In this document: positions 27,467 through 37,258 of the stretch, one piece after another
Layout of the letters: every line of letters starts with the position of its first letter
Position numbering within the stretch: position 1 is the first letter of the stretch
Origin: Nematocida ironsii
Lineage: Eukaryota > Microsporidia
Length of the DNA: 64,000 nucleotides
Assembly (NCBI GenBank): GCA_001642415.1
Contig: LTDK01000041.1
Location: 29,481 to 93,480 of the forward strand
Direction: 5' to 3'
Position numbers and translations under genes: made by a program
Notes under the pieces: generated by a model
Databases searched by the model: none
Seen by the model: only the letters and a program-made list of their open reading frames with translations
Told to the model about the DNA's origin: nothing

Positions 27467-27847
27467 GTATAATATGTGTATATAATGCATATTACTAATA
27501 AATTAGTGTATAATTAGTGTATAATTAGTATATCGGGGTATATCGGGTTATATCATACATTAAGTGTATTATAATATAGTTATTTCGGGTTATATCGTGT
27601 ATATCACGCATTAAGTGTATATCACGTATATCCTTAATACAGTCATATTATAGTTATATCGGGTTATTTCGGGTTATTAAATATTAAAGTTAAATTTGGG
27701 TTATTATTTATATGATAAGATACTTCTGATTATATACTGATTATATACGTATATACATGTATTATAGTATACATTAGAAATATTCGGGTTATATCGGGTT
27801 ATAATATTATATAAAATTATAAAAATAATTTATGTATAAATTAAAAA
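27467..27847. promoter_or_regulatory. SMC4 upstream region with six CGGGTTAT copies
   Basis: Six exact CGGGTTAT words at 27544, 27586, 27660, 27670, 27785 and 27795, mostly in the context TATCGGGTTATATC or TTTCGGGTTAT, plus near-copies at 27534 (CGGGGTAT) and 27706 (TGGGTTAT). All are on the plus strand, upstream of SMC4 and downstream of GPI18. A clustered transcription-factor site is the simplest reading; a decayed tandem repeat is the alternative. Confidence 0.5.
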
Positions 27848-30800
27848 ATGGAAGAAAAGAGGACAAGAAGGCTTTACATAGAAAGGATTATTGTAGAGAA
27901 CTTTAAGAGTTATAAAGGAGAGCATGTGATAGGACCATTTGGTAGGAAATTTAATACGGTGGTTGGTCCTAATGGATCAGGGAAGAGTAATGTAATAGAT
28001 GCAATACTGTTTGTGTTAGGGTTTAAAGCCAAGAAGTTAAGACATTCAAGAGCAGAAGATTTAATACATTCTGGTGAACCTAAGCCAGGGAAGGCGACTG
28101 TAACAATTGAATTAAAAGATGGCCAGAATGAATCAGTGAGTGTATCTAGGACTGTGAATAAGACAGGGAAGAGTACGTACACAATAAATAATGAGATATC
28201 TACACAGGACAAAGTTACTGAGTTAATGAAAATGTACAATGTAGACTTAGCAAATAACAGGTTTATGATACTACAGGGAGAGATTGAGAGTATTTCAAAT
28301 ATGAAACCAAAAGGTAATGGAGACCAGGTGGGGTTAGTGGAGTACTTAGAAGAGATAATTGGTACTAATCAGTTAATAGATAAGATAAAGGAGGCAGAGA
28401 ATAATTTAAGAATTGCAACAGAATTAGCTGACAGGTACAGGGCAGAGTATCAATTTATAGAGAAAGAGGTGGGTTATTTAGAGCCTAAAGCAGAAGCAGC
28501 CAGAATAAGGATAAGTAGTTATTTATCAGGAATAAGCAAAAGAGTGTCAATTATATCTGAGGAGAGGAAAGAATCAAGTGAAACCCTGGAAAATCTATTT
28601 AATCAGAAGAAACAGTCAGAAATTGAGATAGAAGAGGTAAAGCATAAGAAGGAAGAAGTACTAAACATACAAAAATCAGCAGAGGCAGAAGAGGAACAAG
28701 CCAAGGCAGAGTTTAGGAAGAAAGAGCAGATTTTCTTAGAAGTAAAGAGCAAGTATGAGAGTATTGATATAAGAAACCGGAAAGTACAGGAATTAATAAA
28801 GATCCATGAGAGTAAGAAACTATCACTACAACAAGAGATTCATAAAATAAAAGAAGAGAAAGAAGTACAAGAATTAAAGAAGAAGAACAGTAAAGAAGAA
28901 AAAGAAGAGAACGACTTAAAAATAAATAACGGACAGAATGAGAGAGATAAAATAATTTTAGATATTCAGAAAGTAGAGGAGAGCATGAATGGGAGTGATA
29001 AGGTAGAATTAGAAAAAGCACAAAAACAATTATTAGACCACATGAGAAGTGCAAAGGGTGTAAAGGACAGTTTAAGAGAAAAAAGGAAGGAGAGGGAGAG
29101 TATCGAACTAAAGAAATCAAAAATTGAAAAGTGTATACAAGAAATACCACAGGAAATAAAAAGAGTACGGGAGAGTGCATGTGCATACAGTGAAGAAAAG
29201 TACATAAAACACGAGAAAAAGCTTTATGAGTTAAAGAAAATACGGGAAGACACGATAATAGAACTAAGAAAAAGAGAGAACTTATTAAATGAAGTACAGT
29301 CAGAAATGAGAACATCTGATGTTACGGATAAGTTAAGTGAACACCTTCAGATAGAAGGATACCACGGAAGATTGAAGGATTTAGGCTCTATCCCAGATAA
29401 GTACACAATGGCACTTTCTGCTGTAGCTAAAGGATCACTTAATAATTTAGTCGTAGATACAACAAGAATAGCTGAGAAGTGCTTAGACATAATAAAGAGC
29501 AAGAACCTGGGTAGGCATACAATAATTGTCCTGGATAAGATTATAAGTGATGTAAAGCAGAGTAAGGAGTGTAACAGACTACTGGATAAGATAAGAACAA
29601 AGGATTTATACAAAAAGTGTTTTTATCACGTACTAGGAGATACTCTTGTAGTGAATAACATGGAGGCAGCCATGAAGAGAGCATTTGCACCAGACAGACC
29701 AAAAGTGGTCACACTTGATGGGAAGGTAATTGACAGAAGTGGTCTAATGAGTGGTGGTGCAGTACGCCCAGTTATACTCTCACAGAGAAGAACTCAGAAG
29801 GAGATTAATAAAGAACTAAAAGAGTCCCAGGCATCAGTTAAAGAAGCACAGGATGGGCTTAAACTAGTTGAGGCAGCAATTGAGAAAACCACAGCAAAAT
29901 TAGAAGCAGAGACCATCCATAAAAGAAACAAAGAAAAATCAGAGAGTGAAATTATAAATTTAGAAAAGCAGTTGGCTACTGCTCATGAAGAAATGAAAAT
30001 ATTACCTGATTTAGAAAACCAGTACAAAAAAATCAAAGAAGATGAGAATGCCTTAATTAAAAAAATCAAAATATTAAACCAAACAGAATCAGATTTAGAA
30101 GAAACAATCAAAAAGTACCAAACAGTTTTAGATGAGATTGGTGGTTCATCCTATAAAACCATGAAAGCCAGACTGGCTGGATTAGAAGAACAAATATTTA
30201 CACTACAAACAAGAAACAAACAATTACAGAAATATTTGAATGAGTCACCAATATCACCACAGGAGAAGGAGTCACAATTAGAAGAACTCATAAATAAACT
30301 AAATGAGTTTGTACTAGAACCAATTAATAAAGAGAAGACAGCCATGGAACTATCAGAGAGAGAATTAAGAGAAATAAAATCAAAAGTATCTACAGCAGAA
30401 GATAAAAGAATCTCCATGCAACGAGAAATAGATATTTACAGAATAAAAGAAACAGAAATTGAAGAGAGAATAACTGTAACTGATGAAAATATCAAATTAA
30501 TCCATAAAAAACTAGACCAAATCAGTAAAGAAGAGCATAATATAAAGGAAATAGAACAAACAATAACAGAAAAATTAGGCACACATAAAAATTCAATAGA
30601 AGAATCCACTGAGTACATCAAGGATATCATAACACAAGAAGAAGTCAATGCAGAAATAGAAGTATATTTAGCATACCAGAATAAAAAAAATCAAGCACAA
30701 AAAGAAAATGAACAAGTAACCACAAAAGAATCAGAAGAGAAAAGAGCAAAAGATTCTCTAATGGCATTAAAAGAGGAAAGGACATCTAAATTTATATCCA

Positions 30801-31243
30801 GTATTAAGCAGATAAACACAGAATTAAAGAAGATCTACAGTATGCTTACATTTGGTGGTGATGCAGAGATAGAACCTGTTGATTATTTAGACCCATTCTC
30901 AGAGGGTGTTATAATGAGTGTCATGCCACCCAGGAAGAGTTGGAAGAGTATTTCTCATTTAAGTGGTGGTGAGAGGACACTTGCTTCACTCTCTTTAATA
31001 TTTGCATTACATGAGTACCACCCGAACAGTTTTTATGTTATGGATGAGATTGATGCAGCATTAGATTATAAGAATGTAGGGATAGTAGGACAGTTCATTC
31101 AAGAGAGATCAAATGACTGCCAATTCTTAGTAATCAGTCTAAGAGAGAACATGTACGAATTAGCAGATGTATTTATAGGAGTATACAGACCAGCAGAGAG
31201 TACACTCACACTAGCAGTTAATATGAATATAAATAACGTATAA
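27848..31243 (+). CDS. SMC4: Condensin SMC4 ATPase
   Basis: A full SMC architecture in 1131 residues. The N-terminal head has IVENFKSYKGEHVIGPFG and Walker A GPNGSGKS (about 40-47), Q-loop FMILQGEIESISNMKPKG, and the SMC4-type VEYLEEIIGT. Long coiled coils surround a hinge at about 498-640 (EGYHGRLKDLG to GLMSGGAVRP). The C-terminal head has signature LSGGERTLASLSL (about 1037), Walker B FYVMDEIDAALD (about 1062) and SLRENMYELAD. The GPFG and EGYHGRLKDLG features fit SMC4 better than SMC1-3. It pairs with SMC2 in condensin, which compacts mitotic chromosomes. It is about 290 residues shorter than yeast, mainly at the N-terminus. Its partner subunit 1 lies at 54.8 kb. Confidence 0.95.
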   Translation: MEEKRTRRLYIERIIVENFKSYKGEHVIGPFGRKFNTVVGPNGSGKSNVIDAILFVLGFKAKKLRHSRAEDLIHSGEPKPGKATVTIELKDGQNESVSVSRTVNKTGKSTYTINNEISTQDKVTELMKMYNVDLANNRFMILQGEIESISNMKPKGNGDQVGLVEYLEEIIGTNQLIDKIKEAENNLRIATELADRYRAEYQFIEKEVGYLEPKAEAARIRISSYLSGISKRVSIISEERKESSETLENLFNQKKQSEIEIEEVKHKKEEVLNIQKSAEAEEEQAKAEFRKKEQIFLEVKSKYESIDIRNRKVQELIKIHESKKLSLQQEIHKIKEEKEVQELKKKNSKEEKEENDLKINNGQNERDKIILDIQKVEESMNGSDKVELEKAQKQLLDHMRSAKGVKDSLREKRKERESIELKKSKIEKCIQEIPQEIKRVRESACAYSEEKYIKHEKKLYELKKIREDTIIELRKRENLLNEVQSEMRTSDVTDKLSEHLQIEGYHGRLKDLGSIPDKYTMALSAVAKGSLNNLVVDTTRIAEKCLDIIKSKNLGRHTIIVLDKIISDVKQSKECNRLLDKIRTKDLYKKCFYHVLGDTLVVNNMEAAMKRAFAPDRPKVVTLDGKVIDRSGLMSGGAVRPVILSQRRTQKEINKELKESQASVKEAQDGLKLVEAAIEKTTAKLEAETIHKRNKEKSESEIINLEKQLATAHEEMKILPDLENQYKKIKEDENALIKKIKILNQTESDLEETIKKYQTVLDEIGGSSYKTMKARLAGLEEQIFTLQTRNKQLQKYLNESPISPQEKESQLEELINKLNEFVLEPINKEKTAMELSERELREIKSKVSTAEDKRISMQREIDIYRIKETEIEERITVTDENIKLIHKKLDQISKEEHNIKEIEQTITEKLGTHKNSIEESTEYIKDIITQEEVNAEIEVYLAYQNKKNQAQKENEQVTTKESEEKRAKDSLMALKEERTSKFISSIKQINTELKKIYSMLTFGGDAEIEPVDYLDPFSEGVIMSVMPPRKSWKSISHLSGGERTLASLSLIFALHEYHPNSFYVMDEIDAALDYKNVGIVGQFIQERSNDCQFLVISLRENMYELADVFIGVYRPAESTLTLAVNMNINNV

Positions 31244-31685
31244 TAAAAGTATAATTAATATAAATAACTGCCATTATTAAGGTATAACGTATAATAAAGG
31301 TGTAGATAGCATATAATCAAGTATAATTAGCATATATTCATGCTGTAATTCGTATAATTAGCATATATTCTATGTAGGCATAAGTTGGTTATCCTCCTGT
31401 ACATTATTAAGACACATTCAAATTTTATTATTCTCATCTTATAACAGTTCTATAAGACATTGCAGGTGTGTGGTTCTCATGTTAGGCATAGTTTATCATA
31501 TGATAGAAACCAATAATTAACATATACTTAATATACTCATGTATTGAATATAACCATTAATACGGCTGTATCAGTAATTGTATACCACATGGGTATATCA
31601 TAATTACTATTTGTATTATTGATGTTTAACGTATATTTCATGTTTAAATTATTTATTATAATTATTGGGTAGGTTTAATAATTAT
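31244..31685. other. 442-bp spacer with the second conserved non-coding element
   Basis: AT-rich. The stretch 31443-31518 matches 14122-14200 (separate entry). The left part has several GTATAATTAGCATATATTC-like short repeats (31310-31370). No gene is seen. Confidence 0.45.
31443..31518. other. Conserved non-coding element, copy 2
   Basis: Counterpart of 14122-14200. It contains the perfect palindrome TATCATATGATA followed by GAAACCAATAAT; in copy 1 the same place reads CATCATGTGATAGAAAC. It lies about 170 bases beyond the stop of the minus-strand secreted-protein gene at 31686, as copy 1 lies beyond the stop of the secreted-protein gene at 14667. Confidence 0.55.
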
Positions 31686-33755
31686 TTATTCCTCAGACAT
31701 TAATGGATTATTTGTGCTTCCATTATTAGAGCGTGCGCTTAAATCACTCAGTGCTAAATTTAAATATTCCTTATAATTATTGTTAGATAGATTAATTCTG
31801 TTTAAATCTACAGTACGCCCTGCTTCAGCACATGATAATGGAACAAACCCTTCATCTGTATTTGTTATTGGTAATGGTTTAGGTAACTGTTTCTGTATAC
31901 CATTATGTATACGTATATTAATTGAATATGCCTGTGGATTATATACAGTACTTGTCTTATTTATACTGAATAAGTCATATACATCTAAATATATGGATTT
32001 CTTAGATAGTAAATTAAACTCAGAATATTTATACTTCTGCATACTAATAGCAGTCATAAATGACATTATAATACCATTCCGTAGATTGATCTTATTAAGT
32101 AATGTATTTGCTACTTGATTATTCAGTACGGCAGGATTATTACTATTACCACTGAGACATAATTTATATTCTTTAAGATTAGTGAGTTCTTCATGTATAA
32201 GGTCTATCTCAGATGTGATTAAGTATAACTGTGTGATTAATTCACGTAGTCTGCCAAATTCACCAAGTGCACAGTAACTGGCTACTGATTCAATAGAATC
32301 AATTAGTCCATTTAGACCTACTGTATGCTTTAGTGATTTAAGCTCTTTAATTATTATTTCATACTGCTTCTCCCTTCCGGATAAATTAGATTCAAACTCT
32401 CCAAATCTGGCCCATGTGAGTTTAAGTAAGTGCTGCGTATACCTCTCAGATGGGTTTAAATTAGATGGCTGTGAGAATAAGTGAACATCCTTACCAAAAC
32501 TGGATAGGTTTAAATCTATCACATTTGATAGAATATCCCCATTGGCAACCTCTTCTTTATGAAATGAGTTTACTAATGCGAATAAAGACCTCCTTATCTG
32601 ATAGAACTCTTTCCTGGTAATTGGTTTTATTATATTATTCCTATTGGCTACGGTTATATAATGCTTAGATATCATATTACGTAAGGCATAATAAGAAGAG
32701 TCACAAATTAAATTCTGTATGGCATCCATTTGAATATTGAAGGAATCTTCAATAAGTTCAACATACTCAGTGAATGTAATGGGAATGCCTATGCTTGTGT
32801 CTAAAAGCATCCTTTGAATACGCCTGGATAATCCTGTATTCTTTGTGTCTAAGTCAGCATGTGCTTTATCAATGAAATTCAGTGATCCGTGTGTATCCAG
32901 TATGGGATTATTATACAAATGTATATAATTAGGACAAAATCCAACAGTTGTTTTTAAAAATTCAAATCCAACATTATCAGAACCCTTCTGGTTTAAGGCA
33001 TCTTTAAACCTTCTTATGTTGATTTTATTACCACCTATGATCTTAAATGGGTATATCAATTCATGAGTACTATCACTTGATGCATTAATGGCTTCTGTTG
33101 GATTATCACGTAATGTACATACACTATTAGGATAAATAGACATAATCACATTCTCTACACTTGTATGACCATTTGCTTTACTAGCTGCAATTGTGGCAAG
33201 ACCAACATAATTGTTTAGGTTATTTGTTGGATCTTTCCATGTGAATATGAAATTGTTCTTCTTACCCTCTGCTGTTGTTTGTTCCTGTTCATATAACTTC
33301 TTAACAACTGCCCTTGTTTTATGTATATACCCAGGCATATTATAATACATGGTCTTACAGAGTTTCTCTGCTGGTGTATTTCCTAATGTAGTATTCTTGG
33401 CATAATTTCTTAAATCAGATGAGAATATGTCATATTTCTTACTTAATATCTTTTCACACTCATATAAATTCTGATTATTGTTGTGTAGTTTTATCTTATA
33501 CAGAATTAACTGGTCATTCTTCTTTATATAATCATTATGACTTATGTATAACAGTTTTGAATCTGCCTCTGGGATTGGTATGGATAATATTGAATTGTCT
33601 TCTATTTCTGCTTCTATCTCTTTAAGTACGTCTAAAACTCCCTCCTGGTAGTCTTCACACCTGTTTATGGCTGACTCTAATGATGCTGATTGTGTTAGCA
33701 TGGGAATAATCGATGTAATTGCCAGAGCTATCTCAAATAGTATATCTAGCTTCAT
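31686..33755 (-). CDS. Secreted protein of unknown function (689 aa)
   Basis: The N-terminal segment (LFEIALAITSIIPMLTQSAS) is a probable signal peptide. The rest is helical with scattered Cys (about eight), many N-glycosylation sequons and a Ser/Asn-rich end (SARSNNGSTNNPLMSEE). No domain is recognised. Its ATG overlaps the stop of the phosphatase gene by 4 bases on the same strand. The layout of signal, helical Cys-containing body and EAIEDxIEE-type helix early in the mature part is loosely like the 37259 product, but I cannot demonstrate homology. Possible host-interface protein by inference only. Confidence 0.75.
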   Translation of the reverse strand: MKLDILFEIALAITSIIPMLTQSASLESAINRCEDYQEGVLDVLKEIEAEIEDNSILSIPIPEADSKLLYISHNDYIKKNDQLILYKIKLHNNNQNLYECEKILSKKYDIFSSDLRNYAKNTTLGNTPAEKLCKTMYYNMPGYIHKTRAVVKKLYEQEQTTAEGKKNNFIFTWKDPTNNLNNYVGLATIAASKANGHTSVENVIMSIYPNSVCTLRDNPTEAINASSDSTHELIYPFKIIGGNKINIRRFKDALNQKGSDNVGFEFLKTTVGFCPNYIHLYNNPILDTHGSLNFIDKAHADLDTKNTGLSRRIQRMLLDTSIGIPITFTEYVELIEDSFNIQMDAIQNLICDSSYYALRNMISKHYITVANRNNIIKPITRKEFYQIRRSLFALVNSFHKEEVANGDILSNVIDLNLSSFGKDVHLFSQPSNLNPSERYTQHLLKLTWARFGEFESNLSGREKQYEIIIKELKSLKHTVGLNGLIDSIESVASYCALGEFGRLRELITQLYLITSEIDLIHEELTNLKEYKLCLSGNSNNPAVLNNQVANTLLNKINLRNGIIMSFMTAISMQKYKYSEFNLLSKKSIYLDVYDLFSINKTSTVYNPQAYSINIRIHNGIQKQLPKPLPITNTDEGFVPLSCAEAGRTVDLNRINLSNNNYKEYLNLALSDLSARSNNGSTNNPLMSEE

Positions 33756-34786
33756 AAATTAAAATCTTTCAGTAAGACTTTCAATAAGCCAATTGATAAA
33801 TTATGAAAGATTAAAGAGTGTGATGCAATTACACCATAAACAGGAGGAGTACACGGCGTAATTGGTATGCCATATAAATCAGTAACAATGGATAAGTCAT
33901 TCATGTCTATACCAGCACAGTGATCCCATACCTTCTCTATTATTCTAGTCCTGGGTATCCTAATGAATAAGTCTAACTTCTGTACAGCAACACATGCATA
34001 TTTACTCTGACCATCTAATTTCTTTATATGTACTGTGTATACCTGACTAATCCTACTGATAAACTCATTCTGTATACTATTTGAATGGTCACTCTCTGCT
34101 GATATACCTATACGCAGTGATAGACTCTTTATGAATCTTTTATACGTGGGTTTAAATGACTTATTAATATAAAATGTCTTAACCCGCTTCCTGTGTGGAT
34201 ATCCAAGAAGTAAGCCATCCGATCCTGTCATATTACACTTATAATAAATAATACCTTCTTTAGGACAGGATATAATAGAAAATAGTACTTTATCACCCTT
34301 TACACAGGATACAACAGTTGAATATGACCGGTTATTAATAAACCCTTTTGTACCATCAATTGGGTCTAATATTACTGTAATATTATCATTGGTTATAAAT
34401 GACTGTGTAAATATTCTTTTACTAGTATTATTAAGTACTATCTTATTCTGTTTAAGGAATTCTCTTATATAAATATACTCTTCTGTTGTATTATTGTGTA
34501 TATCTGTGTATATCCTGTTGTAATATTCATTATTCTCTTCTTCTGTTACAATTGTAATGGGAAATCCATCTAATAATTTACAGAATATCATTTGTATGAT
34601 TATATCGTATACGGTAACCGGGGATAGGTCTGATTTAGTTGAAGAATTAATGATTGGGGCATTCCTTGTTAAATGTGAGGCATAACACACGCATTTCATT
34701 GATTTTTTGAATATTTCTTGATATTCAGTTACTTCTGAAATATTTTGTGATTTTTTGCTGTGTGAGAGCATTTCACTGTCTGCCAT
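33752..34786 (-). CDS. 3'(2'),5'-bisphosphate nucleotidase, Hal2/inositol-monophosphatase fold
   Basis: Motifs of the Mg2+-dependent, Li+-sensitive phosphatase superfamily: SDLSPVTVYD (about 52-61), ITIVTEEE metal ligands (about 78-84), LDPIDGTKGF (140-149) and EKVWDHCAGIDM (about 284-295). The order and TKGF ending fit Hal2/BPNT1, which hydrolyses 3'-phosphoadenosine 5'-phosphate, better than inositol monophosphatase. Length 344 is close to yeast Hal2 (357). Why a microsporidian would keep it is unclear because sulfate assimilation is normally absent; salvage of PAP from sulfation or an RNA-degradation safeguard are possible. The substrate is inferred. Confidence 0.85.
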   Translation of the reverse strand: MADSEMLSHSKKSQNISEVTEYQEIFKKSMKCVCYASHLTRNAPIINSSTKSDLSPVTVYDIIIQMIFCKLLDGFPITIVTEEENNEYYNRIYTDIHNNTTEEYIYIREFLKQNKIVLNNTSKRIFTQSFITNDNITVILDPIDGTKGFINNRSYSTVVSCVKGDKVLFSIISCPKEGIIYYKCNMTGSDGLLLGYPHRKRVKTFYINKSFKPTYKRFIKSLSLRIGISAESDHSNSIQNEFISRISQVYTVHIKKLDGQSKYACVAVQKLDLFIRIPRTRIIEKVWDHCAGIDMNDLSIVTDLYGIPITPCTPPVYGVIASHSLIFHNLSIGLLKVLLKDFNL

Positions 34787-35573
34787 TCTTTAAAAATTTT
34801 TTTAATTTTCAATTCTATTTATAGTAAACAGTAAGACTTATTATACAATGTGTAATATATACTAATTATTATACAATGTATAATAAGTTATAGTATATTT
34901 TAGATATTAAAGTTAAAATGTGTCTAGAGTCAGGTCATCAACTATTATTAAATTATCGATGGTTTTAAACTAGTGATATTACTGTACTGCACAGTTTATA
35001 TAGTACTGTGCAGAGATCCAGGGGTTAAAATAAAAAAATAAATTTATACTTTACTTTATACACATAGTGCATTATATACTATTTATTATACTATATATAA
35101 TAAGTAATACATTATGATCATACTATTACTTATTACACATTATACATAACTTATTACACATAGTGTATTATATTCTACTTATTATATTACTTATTACACA
35201 TAGTGCATTACTTATTACACATTGTGTACTATATTATACTTATTATATTACTTATTACACATAGTGTACTATATTATACTTATTACACATAGTGTACTAT
35301 CTATAACTTATTACACATAGTGTATTATATTCTACTTATCCTTTACTTATCCTTTACTTATCCTTTGTTTATCCTTTATTTATATATTACTTATTACACA
35401 TAGTGTACTATATTCTACTTATTATATTACTTATTACACATTGTGTACTATGTTTTATGTATATTTTATGTATATTTTGTGTATTACTTGTTATGTATTG
35501 TGTTTTATGTTTTATTTATTACATATAGTCTATAAAGTTCTATTGTGTAAACATATTGATACTTTACTTCAGC
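34787..35573. repeat. Intergenic satellite block
   Basis: TATACAATGTGTAATA words at 34840-34880, then from 35050 to 35530 mostly the reverse orientation ACTTATTACACATAGTGTACTATATT, repeated about eight times. Four tandem copies of CTTATCCTTTA occur near 35335-35380. The short stretch 34915-35035 between the two parts is non-repetitive and contains GTACTGTGCAG, with no gene I can recognise. Confidence 0.75.
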
Positions 35574-37097
35574 ATGTTTGTTTTTCTGAGTGAAGAAACA
35601 CCGATGAAACCCATCCTTAAACTATTTAATAAGAATTCCTTATGTGCTAACATGTTAATAGGACAATTCCTGCTGTACACACTGCTTATAAAATACGTAC
35701 TCACTCAAACATATAATACATGTAGAATATCACCACCATCTACAGGATACTCTATAATAAAATACTACAGAGACCAATGTATACACTGTAAGAGTATAGC
35801 ACCTAAAATACAAAAAATAGTAAATTCAATAGAAAAACAACAAATAGATATAAATCTGTATAACGTAGATACAGCCACATGTACGGATACATCAGAAATA
35901 GAAGTAATACCCACAGTAATTGTTAATAAGGATGGAAAACAATTATTTAAATTTTCAGGTGACATGCCATATGAAAAAATTATTGAAATATTTGCAGAAA
36001 AAACAGGTTTTAATAAGAAAATTTTTGAAAAACAAAAATCTTCACCAACTGAATTATTAACACTTTCTAAACAAGATTTTTTATCAACATTTTCAGGTCC
36101 ATGGATTGTTTATTTCAATAATGGATATGATCATATAATTGAAGATATCTTATTACAAACATATAAATCCTTTAATGGAGATATAAAAATTGCAAGATAT
36201 ATTGGATTAGATAAGGAAATTATTGCTGGTAGATATTATATATACGATTTCCCAGGTATTTTAGTTATGTACGATGGTATCCTTATGAGATATAATGGTG
36301 AAATGACTTTGTCATCATTTTATGAATTCTGTAGTAGACTAATTGAACCAAGCTTTAAAGAAATAACCAGTGACCAACTGACTAATATAACAGAACCTAC
36401 TTTTGTAGTGTTTTATTCAGATATAGTAATAGCTAATAGGGCATTTAGGCGTATATCACACGATTTAAAAATGAATGCTATAACGTATAAGATGAAAATA
36501 GAATCAAATGATGATAATCCTATACTTAGACTGGCTGTATTTAAGAATAATAATAAGTTTTATTATGATGGTGATATAAACAATGAGGGAGAAGTAAGAG
36601 AATGGTTATTCCATGCACATTTCCCAAATATTTCAAAATTAGGTATGGACAACTTTTATTCAATTTTTCATGGTTTAAAACCTGTTATAAGTATAATAAC
36701 TGATGGTAATAATTCTGAATTAGGATTATTTGAAGAAATTGCCATGGAGAATAATCGTGGAATATCTTCATCTCCTTATGTGTTTACATTTATTGATAAG
36801 AATGAATATCCTAAATTTACTGAGACTAATTTCGGGTTAGTCGGGTTATCATCAATAATTGTATTTTTTGATCCTGAAAAACAGATTTTTTATGGTAGGA
36901 GACGGAAATCGAAGGAATCTATAAAATCATATTTTGAGAGTCAATTATTACAGTATAAGGAAGGATCATTACCAAAATATGTTAAGGTTAAGCCTATTTC
37001 ATATAAGTATGGTATAATTGGTGTATGTATTATTGGTGGTATTTGTGGTACTATTAAGTATATTACATCTAGGAGGAAGAAAGTTTCGATTGAATAA
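35574..37097 (+). CDS. Thioredoxin-fold ER membrane protein (PDI-like)
   Basis: About 508 residues from ATG 35574; ATG 35604 (MKPILKLF) is equally possible. A hydrophobic signal segment (MLIGQFLLYTLLIKYVLTQ) precedes a thioredoxin domain with active site YYRDQCIHCKSIAP and the cis-Pro region VIPTVIVNKDG. Two or three further thioredoxin-like, mostly inactive, domains probably follow (for example PWIVYFNNG, PTFVVFYSD). A single C-terminal membrane helix (YGIIGVCIIGGICGTIKYI) with a basic RRKK tail makes it a type I membrane protein. CxHC supports thiol-disulfide exchange on secretory clients. One CGGGTTAT word occurs inside its coding sequence by chance. Confidence 0.82.
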   Translation: MFVFLSEETPMKPILKLFNKNSLCANMLIGQFLLYTLLIKYVLTQTYNTCRISPPSTGYSIIKYYRDQCIHCKSIAPKIQKIVNSIEKQQIDINLYNVDTATCTDTSEIEVIPTVIVNKDGKQLFKFSGDMPYEKIIEIFAEKTGFNKKIFEKQKSSPTELLTLSKQDFLSTFSGPWIVYFNNGYDHIIEDILLQTYKSFNGDIKIARYIGLDKEIIAGRYYIYDFPGILVMYDGILMRYNGEMTLSSFYEFCSRLIEPSFKEITSDQLTNITEPTFVVFYSDIVIANRAFRRISHDLKMNAITYKMKIESNDDNPILRLAVFKNNNKFYYDGDINNEGEVREWLFHAHFPNISKLGMDNFYSIFHGLKPVISIITDGNNSELGLFEEIAMENNRGISSSPYVFTFIDKNEYPKFTETNFGLVGLSSIIVFFDPEKQIFYGRRRKSKESIKSYFESQLLQYKEGSLPKYVKVKPISYKYGIIGVCIIGGICGTIKYITSRRKKVSIE

Positions 37098-37258
37098 ATT
37101 ATTTACTGTTTAAAAATAACTGAAATTTCTATTTTTAGTAATTGGAAAATTTTGATATTTAATTGCAGAGATTTAAAATTTTAATTTAATAATAATTATG
37201 TAATAATAAATGTATAAATTATATTTCTTATTACATAATTACTATTAAATAATACTTT

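Noticed and set aside
28713..29315. Long minus-strand ORF antisense to SMC4
   Set aside because: Mirror of the Lys/Glu-rich coiled coil (reads as Leu/Phe/Ser), with no independent support.
36829..36849. CGGGTTAG/CGGGTTAT pair as promoter element
   Set aside because: It is inside the coding sequence of the thioredoxin-fold protein and encodes FGLVGLS; treated as chance.
35556..37097. KKXX ER-retrieval signal at the C-terminus of the thioredoxin-fold protein
   Set aside because: The Lys pair is at positions -5 and -6 from the end (KKVSIE), not -3/-4, so it does not fit the rule.
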